A stretch of DNA of 64,000 nt from positions 5,704,001 to 5,768,000 of the forward strand of contig NZ_CP109430.1 of the NCBI RefSeq assembly GCF_036250735.1, read 5' to 3'. This document shows, piece after piece, positions 43,506 to 57,669 of this stretch. The DNA comes from Streptosporangium sp. NBC_01495. GTDB taxonomy: Bacteria; Actinomycetota; Actinomycetes; Streptosporangiales; Streptosporangiaceae. A program made the translations under genes and the position numbers. A model generated the notes under the pieces. It saw nothing but the letters and a program-made list of their open reading frames with translations. It made no database searches and had not been told where the DNA came from. Every line of letters starts with the position of its first letter. Position 1 is the first letter of the stretch.

Positions 43506-44288
43506 TCAGAGATCCCGGTCGAGGCGCAGGCGGACCTCGCCGGCGAGATCCTCGTCGGCGCTGTCCAGACCGTAGCGCCACACGCGCTCGGCGTCCTCGT
43601 CACGTCCCCTGAGCGGAAGTGTGCGGGCCAGGAGCTCGATGGCCAGCGCGCCGGTCTCGACGTCTCCGCCCTCCTCGATCGCACCGGAGAACTCGGCGCA
43701 GGCCAGCTCCAGATGAGCGATGCCGAGCATCACCCGCAGTCTCGGCACCTCGGCCACGTCGGGCACCGAGAGCGCCTCCAGGAGCACCTGGGCGGCCTCC
43801 CCCGGCTCGCCCTCCTCGAGGAGCGCCTCCGCCAGCCGCTGGGCGGCACGGGGAGCGATCTCCGGGTCGCCGGTGGCCAGCGCGTCGCGCAGCGACCGCT
43901 CGGCCTCCTCCTCGCCCGTGGCGAGCCTGGCGAGGGCCATGTGCGCCGGCGGGACGTAGGCGGGGTGGCCGACGCCCAGCGCGGCCTGCCAGGCGGCGCG
44001 GGCCTGGTCGGCCAGGCCCTCCCGTTCGAAGCTCCCGGCGAGCAGGCAGGCGGCCTGGGCGGCGAACTCCGGGTGCCCGGTCGCCAGCGCGGTGCGCGCG
44101 GCCGCGCGGGAGCCCGGCACGTCTCCGCTCTCCTCCAGCACCACCGCGAGACCCACCGCCGCCTGGGCCCGGTCGGGCTCGTCGGGGTCGGCGACCAGCT
44201 CGGCGAAGATCGTGGCGGCGCCGTCGAGATCGCCCGACTCGGCCAGTCTTCGCGCGGCGTCCAAGGGACGGGTGTCCACCTCAGGCAT
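43506..44288 (-). CDS. Tetratricopeptide-repeat protein
   Basis: A 260-residue soluble protein built of about six TPR-like helix pairs (DAARRLAESGDLDGAATIFAEL, AQAAVGLAVVLEESGDVPGS, EFAAQAACLLAGSFEREGLA). Such scaffolds mediate protein-protein contacts. No enzymatic motif, signal or membrane segment is present. Start ATG gives MPEVDTRPLDAA after a GGAT-rich stretch. It is downstream of nothing obvious and about 125 bp upstream of the gcvP end on the same strand; its partner is unknown. Confidence 0.78.
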   Translation of the reverse strand: MPEVDTRPLDAARRLAESGDLDGAATIFAELVADPDEPDRAQAAVGLAVVLEESGDVPGSRAAARTALATGHPEFAAQAACLLAGSFEREGLADQARAAWQAALGVGHPAYVPPAHMALARLATGEEEAERSLRDALATGDPEIAPRAAQRLAEALLEEGEPGEAAQVLLEALSVPDVAEVPRLRVMLGIAHLELACAEFSGAIEEGGDVETGALAIELLARTLPLRGRDEDAERVWRYGLDSADEDLAGEVRLRLDRDL

Positions 44289-44391
44289 GCAGGATCCTTC
44301 CGGATACGGAGACGCCCCGAGCCTAACGACTCGGGGCGCCGTCCGTCCTCCCGCATTCCCCTCGGATATCGCGGTTCGCGCGGGCTTTCGG

Positions 44392-44412
44392 CCCCGCCGG
44401 GCTTTGGCGGGG
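44392..44412 (-). terminator. Terminator hairpin after gcvP
   Basis: CCCCGCC-GGGCTTT-GGCGGGG immediately downstream of the gcvP stop (44414-44416). Confidence 0.6.
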
Positions 44413-44413
44413 A

Positions 44414-47269
<2,856 letters not shown>

Positions 47270-47342
47270 TGGTGAAGCCTCCCGGGACGGGGGTGGAGAC
47301 CGGCGCTGGGCGCGGGCGTATGCCTGGTCTCCCCCTCTGTCA

Positions 47343-47545
47343 TCACGACCGTCGTTCACGGGTCGTGACCTGAGAGCTTCACCTGCCCTTGACGGGAGGC
47401 TTGCACCGTCGGTGAGTCGCGCCTGGCGAGCGCGCCTTCTTTCCAGAGTTGCCTCGTCCGTGCGGTACCGGGTGCCTGAGAGATTCCGGGGAGGTTGCTC
47501 CTTCGGCGCCCCGATCGCGGTCGGGGTCTCTCCCGCACAGGGTCA
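47343..47545 (-). ncRNA. Tandem glycine riboswitch of gcvP
   Basis: On the gcvP strand, aptamer 1 begins GCGGGAGAG (about 47536) and runs through GCCGAAGGAGCAA to CTCTCAGGC; aptamer 2 includes ACTCTGGAAAG, CACCGACGGTGCAAGCC and CTCTCAGGTC (about 47361). TCACGACC/GGTCGTGA (47343-47350 with 47361-47368) can form a hairpin at the downstream end, a candidate expression switch. Two-aptamer glycine riboswitches turn on gcv genes when glycine is high. It begins only about 15 bases after the merR stop. Confidence 0.92.
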
Positions 47546-47560
47546 GTGGCAAGTCCGAGT

Positions 47561-48181
47561 TTACCCGGTTCGTCGTGCTCTGCGACGGCGGGCCAGCTCA
47601 TCGGCCTGATGATCGCCTAAAGGGCCCTCGCCCGACTCCGCACGTTCGCCGGGCAGATCCGCGAGGGAGCCCTCCACCTCCTGCCACACCCGTCCCAGTG
47701 CTATGCCGAAGACTCCCTGACCGCCCTGGAGGAGGTCGATGACCTCGTCGGGGGAGGTGCACTCGTAGACGCTCACCCCGTCGCTCATCAGGGTGATCCC
47801 GGCCAGGTCGTTGACGCCCCGGTCGCGCAGGTGCTGCACGGCGATGCGGATCTGCTGGAGGGAGACGCCGGTGTCGAGGAGCCGCTTGACGACCTTGAGG
47901 ACCAGGATGTCGCGAAAACCGTACAGCCGCTGGGAGCCGGAGCCGTGAGCGGCTCGCACGGTGGGCTCGACCAGGCCGGTGCGCGCCCAGTAATCGAGTT
48001 GCCGGTAGGTGATGCCGGCCGCCGAACAGGCCGTCGGGCCCCGGTAGCCGATGTCGGCGGGCACTTTCACCGGTTGCCCGTCGAACAGCAGACCCTCTTC
48101 ACCCGCGCGCTGACGTGCCGACTGGCGCCGTTCCGGGTCATCCTGATCGGCGTTTCTACCCTCGCCGCTGCTGACCGCCAC
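47561..48181 (-). CDS. MerR-family regulator (Rv1830 type)
   Basis: A 206-residue MerR regulator. A disordered 50-residue N-terminus is followed by the winged HTH (ACSAAGITYRQLDYWARTGLVEP, QRLYGFRDILVLKVVKRLLDTGVSL) and a helical dimerisation region, SPDEVIDLLQGGQGVFGIALG. By gene order (gcvP, this gene, bifunctional nuclease, ftsR, garA) it corresponds to M. tuberculosis Rv1830. GTG follows GGAGG. Its targets are not established from sequence; cell division or central metabolism are suggested by its neighbours. Confidence 0.88.
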   Translation of the reverse strand: MAVSSGEGRNADQDDPERRQSARQRAGEEGLLFDGQPVKVPADIGYRGPTACSAAGITYRQLDYWARTGLVEPTVRAAHGSGSQRLYGFRDILVLKVVKRLLDTGVSLQQIRIAVQHLRDRGVNDLAGITLMSDGVSVYECTSPDEVIDLLQGGQGVFGIALGRVWQEVEGSLADLPGERAESGEGPLGDHQADELARRRRARRTG

Positions 48182-48325
48182 GCGGACCTCCGGCTTTCTC
48201 TCATCCCACGGCCTGATCTGGGGGTTTACGCACGACCGCGGGTTTCACTTGCACCGTAGGACTGGGGCCAAGTCCAGTCAACGACCCCACCCGGCGCGTC
48301 GTGAAGCGTAAATGCACCGAAATTC

Positions 48326-48796
48326 CTACCCCGCGCGACCGAAGTCCTCGGGCGTGATCGTGTCAAGGAACTCCCTGAACTTCTCCACCTCGTCCTCCTG
48401 GTCGTCGGGGATGATCACCCCCGCCTCCCTGACCACGTCCTCACTCGCGAAGATACGTGCGCCGGTGCGAAGTGCCAAGGCGATCGAGTCCGAGGGACGC
48501 GCGCTCACCTCCACCCCGTTGGAGAACACGAGATCGGCGAAGAAGATGCCGTCGCGCAGGGCGACGATGTTGACCGTGCTCAGCCGGACTCCGAGCCCTT
48601 CGAGCACGTCGCGGAACAGGTCATGGGTGAGCGGCCGAGGTGGTGGTTCCTCGGCCTGGGCCATGGCGATCGCCGTGGCCTCCGTCATGCCGATCCAAAT
48701 AGGTAGGTAACGCTCCCCATGCGTCTCTTTCAGCAAGACGATCGGCTGGTTGGAGGGCATCTCAACTCGAACGCCCACGACCTCCATCTGCAACAC
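48326..48796 (-). CDS. Bifunctional nuclease (DUF151) family protein
   Basis: A 156-residue protein of the DUF151/bifunctional nuclease family: VVGVRVEMPSNQPIVLLKE, RYLPIWIGMTEATAIAMAQ, PRPLTHDLFRDVLEGLG, then FFADLVFSNGVEVSARPSDSIALALR. Plant homologues have DNase and RNase activity; in Actinobacteria the gene sits beside ftsR (Rv1829). The GTG start (VLQMEV) follows GGAG. The acidic C-terminus EDEVEKFREFLDTITPEDF is conserved in actinomycetes. Confidence 0.9.
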   Translation of the reverse strand: MLQMEVVGVRVEMPSNQPIVLLKETHGERYLPIWIGMTEATAIAMAQAEEPPPRPLTHDLFRDVLEGLGVRLSTVNIVALRDGIFFADLVFSNGVEVSARPSDSIALALRTGARIFASEDVVREAGVIIPDDQEDEVEKFREFLDTITPEDFGRAG

Positions 48797-48875
48797 GGGC
48801 TGCTCCGTCTTCGCTGGATTCCGACCGGTTTGTTCAACGTAACACTCGTGGGGGTACGAGTGCCTGGTCAGGTTC

Positions 48876-49556
48876 TCACCGGCCCAGGGCCCCACGAACG
48901 CCGGAACGCAGCAGCGAGGCGTGCAATTCCAGCAGCAGGCCGGAAATCTCCCTCGCCGTCTCGTCGGCCTGGTCGATCGCGCCCGGCCCGCGGCGGCGCA
49001 GCAGCGGGGCGACGGCCTGCTCCACCAGGCCCGCCTCGCGCTCGGCCGCGGCCTTGACCGCCCGCAGGTGGCGGGCGCGCAGGCCGAAGGCGGCCAGCGC
49101 TCCGACACTGCGGGCCACGGCCAGCGCCTCGGCGTCGTAGTAGCGGGCCACGGCGGCGAGCAGACCATAGTCCTCCAGCTCGGCGAGGGTCTCCTCGTCG
49201 AGCTCGGCGGCGGCGATCAACTCCTCGCGGGTGAGCCGGATCTCGGGAGGCGCGTCGTCGGGGACGGCGCGCGGCCGGGCGGCCGGGCGCTCCTCGCGGT
49301 CGGCCGCCTCCAGGTGGTCCTTGATCACTCGCAGCGGCAGGTAGCGGTCACGCTGCTCGCTGAGGATGTAGCGGAGCCGCTCGACGTCGGCGTAGGTGAA
49401 CTTGCGATAGCCGGAGGGACTGCGCTCCGGCTCGATCAACCCCTCGCCCTCCAGGAAACGAATCTTGGAGATGCTGACGTCGGGGAACTCGCCCTGCAGG
49501 AGAGCGAGCACCTCCCCGATGCTCATGTGCGCACGAGCGGCCTGCGAGCTCATCAT
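48876..49556 (-). CDS. ftsR: FtsR-like MerR regulator
   Basis: A 226-residue MerR protein equivalent to Rv1828/FtsR, which activates ftsZ expression in corynebacteria. N-terminal winged HTH: MSIGEVLALLQGEFPDVSIS, KIRFLEGEGLIEPERSPSGYR and FTYADVERLRYILSEQRDRYLPLRVIKDHL, split here. The C-terminal region (120-220) is the family-specific helical effector domain (LTREELIAAAELDEETLAEL). Its start overlaps the garA stop by 4 bases, so the two are translationally coupled. Confidence 0.9.
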   Translation of the reverse strand: MMSSQAARAHMSIGEVLALLQGEFPDVSISKIRFLEGEGLIEPERSPSGYRKFTYADVERLRYILSEQRDRYLPLRVIKDHLEAADREERPAARPRAVPDDAPPEIRLTREELIAAAELDEETLAELEDYGLLAAVARYYDAEALAVARSVGALAAFGLRARHLRAVKAAAEREAGLVEQAVAPLLRRRGPGAIDQADETAREISGLLLELHASLLRSGVRGALGR

Positions 49557-50065
49557 CCTCCAGCGGCACCGCGGGTGAGGAAGACGAGGCGGAACTTGCC
49601 GATCTGCACCTCGTCCCCGCCGTACAGCGGGACCTCCTCTATGCGCTCGCGGTTCACGTACGTGCCGTTCAGGCTGCCGACGTCGCGGACGGTGAAGACC
49701 CCGCCGCCGCGCCGGTAGAACTCCACGTGACGGCGCGAGACCGTGATGTCGTCGAGGAAGATGTCACTCTCGGGGTGGCGGCCCACGGTGGTGAGATCAC
49801 TGTCGAGCAGGAAACGGCTGCCGGCGTTGGGACCGCGCATCGCCACCAGCAGCGCGGTGCCCGGGGGCAACTGCTCGACGGCCTGCCGTTCGGCGAGAAG
49901 CGTCTCACCTGTCTCCGCCTCGTAGGCCTCGATCCCGGAGAGGGAGATCGTCGATGTGCTGTCTCCGGGGGTCTCGGCTTTGGTAAGCGGCGACCCGCAT
50001 CGTGAACAGAAACGGGCATCCTCAGGATTGGCATGACCGCACTGCGTGCAGTAGACGCTCGGCAT
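49553..50065 (-). CDS. garA: GarA-type FHA protein with N-terminal zinc ribbon
   Basis: A 170-residue FHA-domain regulator of the GarA/OdhI family, which, unphosphorylated, binds and inhibits 2-oxoglutarate decarboxylase/dehydrogenase and glutamate dehydrogenase. The N-terminus has two CxxC pairs (CTQCG, CSRCG), a zinc ribbon not found in mycobacterial GarA. TST/ISLSGIEAYE is a candidate phosphorylation segment. FHA core: VGRHPESDIFLDDITVSRRHVEF and SLNGTYVNRERI. Start MPSVYCTQCG; upstream promoter TTGACC-N17-TATGTT. Confidence 0.88.
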   Translation of the reverse strand: MPSVYCTQCGHANPEDARFCSRCGSPLTKAETPGDSTSTISLSGIEAYEAETGETLLAERQAVEQLPPGTALLVAMRGPNAGSRFLLDSDLTTVGRHPESDIFLDDITVSRRHVEFYRRGGGVFTVRDVGSLNGTYVNRERIEEVPLYGGDEVQIGKFRLVFLTRGAAGG

Positions 50066-50167
50066 CGATCGGCTCGGCCTCCTACCGCGAAGACGCGGCA
50101 ACGGTGCTCAGTGATGCGCGCCTCGCTTCTTCGCTTCTCAAGTGTTTTCTCGGACTGCGAATGCCGC

Positions 50168-50196
50168 AACATACAGTGATGAGGCGCGAAGGTCAA
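50168..50196 (-). promoter_or_regulatory. Sigma-70-type promoter of garA-ftsR
   Basis: On the leftward strand TTGACC (50191-50196), 17 bases, TATGTT (50168-50173). It would give a leader of about 95 nt before garA. Confidence 0.6.
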
Positions 50197-50512
50197 GGTT
50201 GACGCTGAACCGCGGGTACGGTCGGTGACAAAGTTACAGTGGGGTACTGTCTCCGGTCCATGGCGCCGCGCTGTGTTTGTCGCAACCGCTCGGCCCGGCG
50301 CCTCCCTCCCTGCGCCTTCCCACCCGGCCCGGAGTCTCATCCCGGTGCTTCTCCGCGCCCTCCGGAACCTCCCTCCCGGCGCCTCTCCGCGCGGCCTGGA
50401 ACCCTCGCCCACGCCCTTTCCCGGCCCCGGCCGCCGGGCCCGGCCCCAACCGGCCCGCCAGCCGCCCACGGCCCCCTCGACCAGCCGGTCCCGGCCGGTC
50501 CCAACCGGCCCG
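50197..50512. other. Intergenic region, no gene supported
   Basis: G+C-rich, Pro-codon-like low-complexity DNA between the garA promoter and the sugar-nucleotide transferase gene. Open frames in both directions have no ribosome site or family features. Confidence 0.4.
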
Positions 50513-53014
50513 TCAGCCACCCGCGGCCTCCTCGACCACCCGCGCCCAGTGCTCGATCAGGGTCTGCGCGGAGTCGACGTCGAACCCCTCGGCCCACAGG
50601 TGGGTGACCGCCTCCGTCGGGTCGGGCAGCACCAGGGTCCAGCTGCCGTCCTCGGCGACGACCCGGACCCCGTCGGTGGTGTCGATGCGGTAGTGCTCGG
50701 CGGCCTCGATGACCGAGCGCATCACGGCGCCCTTGGCCGCCCACGGGGTCGGCACGGTCCGGCGCAGCAGTTTGGCCTCGGGGATCCTGGCGTCGATCTG
50801 GCTGAGCGAGAGGCGGGTCCTGGCGACCAGGCCCAGCAGGCGCAGGAACACCGCCAGGCCGTCCACCGTGGGCCCGAACTCGGGCACGATGAAACCGCCG
50901 CGCCCGTCGGCCGCGAAGATCATCTCTGGCCCTCTGGCGGCGGCGGTGAGCGCGTCGATCGCGGTGGAGGTCCACTCGGCCTGGACGCCGTGGAAGCGGC
51001 AGACCTGCTCGGCCACCCGGGTGGTGGTGACCGGCAGCGCCACCCTGCCGCCGCGCCGCTCGGCGGCGACCAGGTCCAGCACCACCAGCAGGGCGCGCTC
51101 CTCGCTGATCAGCTGGCCCATCTCGTCCACCAGGGCGACCCGCTCCCCCACCGGGTCGAAGCGGACCCCGAAGGCCGCCCTGGAGGAGCTGACGAGCTCC
51201 GACAGGCGCTGCAGGTCGCGGCGTCGCTCGGCGAGGGTCTCGGTGGGCGAGGCGTCGTCCAGCCGGTTGTTGACGGTCAGCACGTCCACCCCGACCCGGC
51301 CCAGCAGGCTGGGCAGCACCAGGGAGGAGGTGCCTCCGGCGCAGTCGACCACGACCTTCATGTCGGCGTCGCGCACCCCGCTGATGTCCACCAGGCGCAG
51401 CAGCTCGTGCGTGTAGTCCTCCACCGCCCTGGCGGGGAAGCTCAGCTCGGCGATCTCCCCGGGGAAGGCGCGGCGGAACTCCTGCCGGGAGAAGACCCGG
51501 TCCAGCTTGCGCTGGGCCGCCGGCGACAGGTCCGCGCCGTGCTCGTCCATGAAGACGATGTCGACGCTCTGCGGGTCGCCGGGGGTGGTGCGCAGCGCGA
51601 TGCCGCCGACGGCGTTCTCCCTGGCGGTGTGGAAGCGGGCCACCGGGAGCGGGGACGCCTCCAGGTCGAGCACGTTGATCGCGCTGGCGTTCAGGGCGCT
51701 GATCACGGCCCGCTTCAGCGCCCGCGCGGCGCGGGAGGAGTCGCGGGAGGTGATGACCGAGGCGCCCTTCTTCAGGGTGGTGGCGTAGGCGCTGGCCAGC
51801 CGTACGCACAGCTCTGGGGTGATCTCCACGTTGACCAGCCCGGAGACCCCCCGGGGGCCGAACAGGTTGCGCTGGGCGCGCGGCTCCCAGATGACGCTGT
51901 TGTTGATCACCGCCCCCGCCTCGATGGTCTTGAACGGGTAGATCTTGACCCCGGAGGAGATGTACGCCTCGGCCTCGATGATGCACTCGTCCCCGACGAC
52001 GGCGCCCTCCTCGACCCTGGCGGCGGTCATCAGGTCGGTGTTCTTGCCGATCACACAGCCGCGCAGGTGGGCGCTGGGCCCGACGTAGACGTTGTCGTGG
52101 ACGACCGCGCGGTGCAGGAAGGCCCCCTCCCTCACCACCGCGTTGCTGCCCAGCACGGTGTACTCGCGCAGCTCGGCCCCCGCCTCGACCTTGGCGTAGT
52201 CGCCGACGTAGAGGGGGCCCTTGAGGATGGCGTCGGCGTCGACCGAGGCCCCCTCCGCCACCCAGATGCCCGGCGAGACCTCGAAGGCGTCGATGTCGAC
52301 CTTGACCCGGCCGGACAGGACGTCGGCCTGGGCCTTGAGGTAGCTCTCGTGGGTGCCGACGTCCTCCCAGTAGCCGTCGGCCACGTAGCCGTACAGCGGG
52401 GCGCCGCGCTCCAGCAGCCTCGGGAACACGTCGCCCGACCAGTCGACGGACTCCCCCGCCGCGATCTCGTCGAGGACCTCGGGCTCCATCACGTAGATGC
52501 CGGTGTTGGCGGTGTCGGAGAAGACCTGGCCCCAGGTCGGCTTCTCCAGGAAACGCTCCACCCTGCCATGGTCGTCGACGATGACGATGCCGAACTCCAG
52601 CGGGTTGGGGACGCGCTTGAGCCCGATCGTGACCATCGCGCCGTTCTCGCGGTGGAAGCGGATCATGTCGGTCAGGTCGATGTCGGTCAGCGCGTCGCCG
52701 GAGATGACCAGGAAGCGGTCGTCGCGGAGCCGGTCGGCGGCGTTCTTGACGCTGCCCGCGGTGCCGAGCGGGGTGTCCTCGGTGGCGTAGTACAGGCTCA
52801 TGCCGAGCTCGTCGCCGTCGCCGAAGTAGTTGCGGACCAGGGCGGCCAGGAACTGTACGGTGACCACCGTCTCGGTGAAGCCGTGCCGTTTCAGGAGGCG
52901 AAGCACATGCTCCATGATCGGCCGATTGATCACGGGTAGGAGGGGCTTGGGCTGGTTCGCGGTCATCGGCCGGAGCCGTGTCCCCTCCCCGCCCGCCATG
53001 ACGACGGCCTTCAC
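50513..53014 (-). CDS. Mannose-1-phosphate guanylyltransferase / phosphomannomutase-like fusion
   Basis: An 833-residue protein of two enzyme folds. Residues 1-240 are a nucleotidyltransferase (MKAVVMAGGEGTRLRPMT, QPKPLLPVINRP, VISGDALTDIDL) and about 250-370 a left-handed beta-helix. Residues 370-830 resemble phosphomannomutase, but the phospho-serine loop is TSRDSSRAARA rather than the usual TASHNP. The metal loop VVVDCAGGTSSLVLP is followed by a replaced DGDADR motif (RFDPVGERVALVD). It is inferred to supply GDP-mannose for glycans, with the mutase half perhaps altered. The neighbour below is a CDP-alcohol phosphotransferase, as in Streptomyces. Confidence 0.88.
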   Translation of the reverse strand: MKAVVMAGGEGTRLRPMTANQPKPLLPVINRPIMEHVLRLLKRHGFTETVVTVQFLAALVRNYFGDGDELGMSLYYATEDTPLGTAGSVKNAADRLRDDRFLVISGDALTDIDLTDMIRFHRENGAMVTIGLKRVPNPLEFGIVIVDDHGRVERFLEKPTWGQVFSDTANTGIYVMEPEVLDEIAAGESVDWSGDVFPRLLERGAPLYGYVADGYWEDVGTHESYLKAQADVLSGRVKVDIDAFEVSPGIWVAEGASVDADAILKGPLYVGDYAKVEAGAELREYTVLGSNAVVREGAFLHRAVVHDNVYVGPSAHLRGCVIGKNTDLMTAARVEEGAVVGDECIIEAEAYISSGVKIYPFKTIEAGAVINNSVIWEPRAQRNLFGPRGVSGLVNVEITPELCVRLASAYATTLKKGASVITSRDSSRAARALKRAVISALNASAINVLDLEASPLPVARFHTARENAVGGIALRTTPGDPQSVDIVFMDEHGADLSPAAQRKLDRVFSRQEFRRAFPGEIAELSFPARAVEDYTHELLRLVDISGVRDADMKVVVDCAGGTSSLVLPSLLGRVGVDVLTVNNRLDDASPTETLAERRRDLQRLSELVSSSRAAFGVRFDPVGERVALVDEMGQLISEERALLVVLDLVAAERRGGRVALPVTTTRVAEQVCRFHGVQAEWTSTAIDALTAAARGPEMIFAADGRGGFIVPEFGPTVDGLAVFLRLLGLVARTRLSLSQIDARIPEAKLLRRTVPTPWAAKGAVMRSVIEAAEHYRIDTTDGVRVVAEDGSWTLVLPDPTEAVTHLWAEGFDVDSAQTLIEHWARVVEEAAGG

Positions 53015-53017
53015 AGA

Positions 53018-55547
<2,530 letters not shown>

Positions 55548-55555
55548 GACCCTGT

Positions 55556-55627
55556 GGGGCGCGGGAGGGACGTCGTCCGAAGGGGTGCCAGGGGGCACCG
55601 CCTTCGCGCCGTCCTCCCGCGCCCCAC
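55556..55627 (+). terminator. Long-stem terminator after thiC
   Basis: TGGGGCGCGGGAGG (55556-55569) pairs with CCTCCCGCGCCCCA (55614-55627), with an inner hairpin GGTGCC-AGGGG-GGCACC. Confidence 0.65.
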
Positions 55628-55746
55628 GGGCCCGCACCCGGTCCGGGCGGGCAGCCCTGTGGGGAGGAGATCCCGCCTCAGGACGACCGTCGAGATCCTC
55701 CAGATGGTGTACTTCCGGGCCCCTCGCACCCTCTACCCTTCAAACC

Positions 55747-56355
55747 ATGACCAATGACACCGCGCTCTTCCTGGGGCAGTGGATCCGCTCGCCGGGCACC
55801 GTTGGAGCGGTGGCGCCGAGCTCTCGGCGGCTCGCCGAGGCGGTGGCCTCGCCGGTCCCCCTCCGGGGAGATCCGGTGATCGTCGAGCTCGGCCCCGGCA
55901 CGGGCGCTTTCACGGCGGAGATCCAGCGCCGGCTGGGCGGCCGGGGGCACCACCTCGCCGTCGAGATCAACCCGAAGCTCGCCGAGTTCCTCGCCGCCGG
56001 AAACCCGGGGGTGGACGTCGTGGTCGACGACGCGGCACGGCTGCCGCAGCTGCTCCAGGAGCGCGGCCTGTCCAGGGCCGACGCGATCGTGAGCGGGCTC
56101 CCCTGGGCCGCGTTCTCCGCGGAGACACAGGGACGCCTGCTGGACGCGGTCACCGCGATCATGGGCCCGCACACGGCCTTCACCACCTTCGCGTACAGCT
56201 TCGCCAAGCACCTTCCCCCCGCGCGGCGCTTCAAGAAGCGCCTGGTCGACACCTTCGAGGAGGTCGTCGTGGGCCGGACGGTGTGGGGGAACGTGCCGCC
56301 GGCCTTCGTCTACCACGCGCGCAGGCCCCGGCTGGATCCCGCCCGGGAAGCCTGA
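55747..56355 (+). CDS. SAM-dependent methyltransferase (phospholipid-methylase-like)
   Basis: A 202-residue class I methyltransferase. SAM motif I is VIVELGPGTGAFT (residues 45-57); motif II region GHHLAVEINPKLAEFL and DAIVSGLPWAAFS follow. Early FLGQWIRSPGTVGAVAPSSRRLA resembles bacterial PmtA-type phospholipid N-methyltransferases, while rRNA adenine dimethylases share the same core. A lipid-linked role is the better guess because of the N-terminal block FLGQWIR...GAVAPSS. Neighbours give no further clue. Confidence 0.75.
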   Translation: MTNDTALFLGQWIRSPGTVGAVAPSSRRLAEAVASPVPLRGDPVIVELGPGTGAFTAEIQRRLGGRGHHLAVEINPKLAEFLAAGNPGVDVVVDDAARLPQLLQERGLSRADAIVSGLPWAAFSAETQGRLLDAVTAIMGPHTAFTTFAYSFAKHLPPARRFKKRLVDTFEEVVVGRTVWGNVPPAFVYHARRPRLDPAREA

Positions 56356-56381
56356 CCTCGGGCCCCGGAGATACCGAATTA

Positions 56382-56411
56382 CGTTCTACGATTGCGCACG
56401 CAGCTAGAACG
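56382..56411. promoter_or_regulatory. Inverted repeat before the acyl-CoA dehydrogenase gene
   Basis: CGTTCTA-N16-TAGAACG lies 13-42 bp upstream of the start codon, overlapping where a promoter should be. It is a likely operator for a dimeric repressor, possibly of TetR type acting on fatty-acid genes. Confidence 0.45.
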
Positions 56412-56423
56412 GAGTTGATCAAC

Positions 56424-57605
56424 ATGGACTTCACCCTCCCCGAGAGCGCCCTCGCCGTGCAGCGCGGCATCGGCGACATCTGCGCGCGCTACGACCTGGA
56501 CTACTGGCAGCGGTGCGAGAGCGAGAAACGCTGGCCGGAGGAGGTCTGGCAGGACCTGGCCAAGGGCGGCTGGCTCGGCCTGGCCGTGCCCGAGGAGTAC
56601 GGGGGCGGCGGGCAGGGCCTGCTGGAGCTGGCCGTGGCCACGGAGACCCTGTCGGCCTCCGGTTCGGCCGGCGGCTCGGCGTTCACCTACGTGCTCACCC
56701 CCGGGTTCGGCGCCATGACCCTGTCCAGGCACGGCAGCCGGTGGCAGCGCGACGAGCTGCTGCCCAGGCTGGCCACCGGCGAGCTGGAGACCTGCTTCGC
56801 GCTGACCGAGCCCGACGCCGGGTCCAACGCCCTGGGCATCTCCACCTTCGCCCGCCGCGACGGCGCGGAGTTCGTCGTCAAGGGCCAGAAGATCTGGATC
56901 ACCGGCGTGCAGCGCGCCACCTGGATGCTCCTGGTCACCCGGACCATCCCGGCCGCCGAGGCCAAGCCCCGCTCCAACGGCCTGACCGTCCTGCTGGTGA
57001 ACGTCCCCGAGGCGGTCGCCGCCGGGCAGCTGTCCTTCCAGCCGATCCCGAAGATGGGCGCCAACACCACCCCGTCCAACATGGTCTTCATCGACGACCT
57101 GCGGGTCCCGGAGAGGAACGTCGTCGGCGAGGTCGACCAGGGCGCGATGGTGCTGTGGGACATCCTCAACCCCGAGCGCGTCCTGCTCGCCGCCTCCGCG
57201 CTCGGCGGCGCCGAGGTGGCGCTGCGGGTGGCCGTGCAGTACGCCAAGGAGCGGGAGGTCTTCGGCCGCCCGATCGGCGCCAACCAGGCCATCGCCTTCC
57301 CCCTCGCCCAGGTCAAGGCCAAGATCGAGCTGGCCAGGCTGATGCTCTACAAGGCCGCGTGGCTGTTCGACGGGCAGCAGCCCTGCGGCACCGAGGCCAA
57401 CATCGCCAAGCTGACCGCCTCGCAGGCCGCGTGGGAGGCGGCGGACCACGCCTTCCAGACGCACGGCGGCATGGCCTACTCGCTGGAGTACCCGGTGGCC
57501 CGCCTGCTGGCCGACGCCCGCATCGGCAAGGTCGCCCCCGTCACCGAGGAACTCCTGCTCAACTACCTGGCCACCCAGGTGCTCGGGCTGCCCAGGAGCT
57601 TCTGA
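56424..57605 (+). CDS. Acyl-CoA dehydrogenase
   Basis: A 393-residue FAD enzyme oxidising acyl-CoA to trans-2-enoyl-CoA in fatty-acid or branched-chain breakdown. Three domains in order: helical (1-120), beta (CFALTEPDAGSNA at about 130, GQKIWITG), helical with YAKEREVFGRPIGANQAIAF and QTHGGMAYSLEYPVARLLADARI. The chain length specificity is not readable. ATG follows GGAG. The adjacent operator repeat suggests substrate-responsive control; the SRPBCC gene 64 bp downstream may be co-transcribed. Confidence 0.92.
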   Translation: MDFTLPESALAVQRGIGDICARYDLDYWQRCESEKRWPEEVWQDLAKGGWLGLAVPEEYGGGGQGLLELAVATETLSASGSAGGSAFTYVLTPGFGAMTLSRHGSRWQRDELLPRLATGELETCFALTEPDAGSNALGISTFARRDGAEFVVKGQKIWITGVQRATWMLLVTRTIPAAEAKPRSNGLTVLLVNVPEAVAAGQLSFQPIPKMGANTTPSNMVFIDDLRVPERNVVGEVDQGAMVLWDILNPERVLLAASALGGAEVALRVAVQYAKEREVFGRPIGANQAIAFPLAQVKAKIELARLMLYKAAWLFDGQQPCGTEANIAKLTASQAAWEAADHAFQTHGGMAYSLEYPVARLLADARIGKVAPVTEELLLNYLATQVLGLPRSF

Positions 57606-57669
57606 CCAGATTGCCGCGCGGCACGCACGGGCAGACCCTCGGTGACGAGACCAGCACGAGGAGTGGCCG

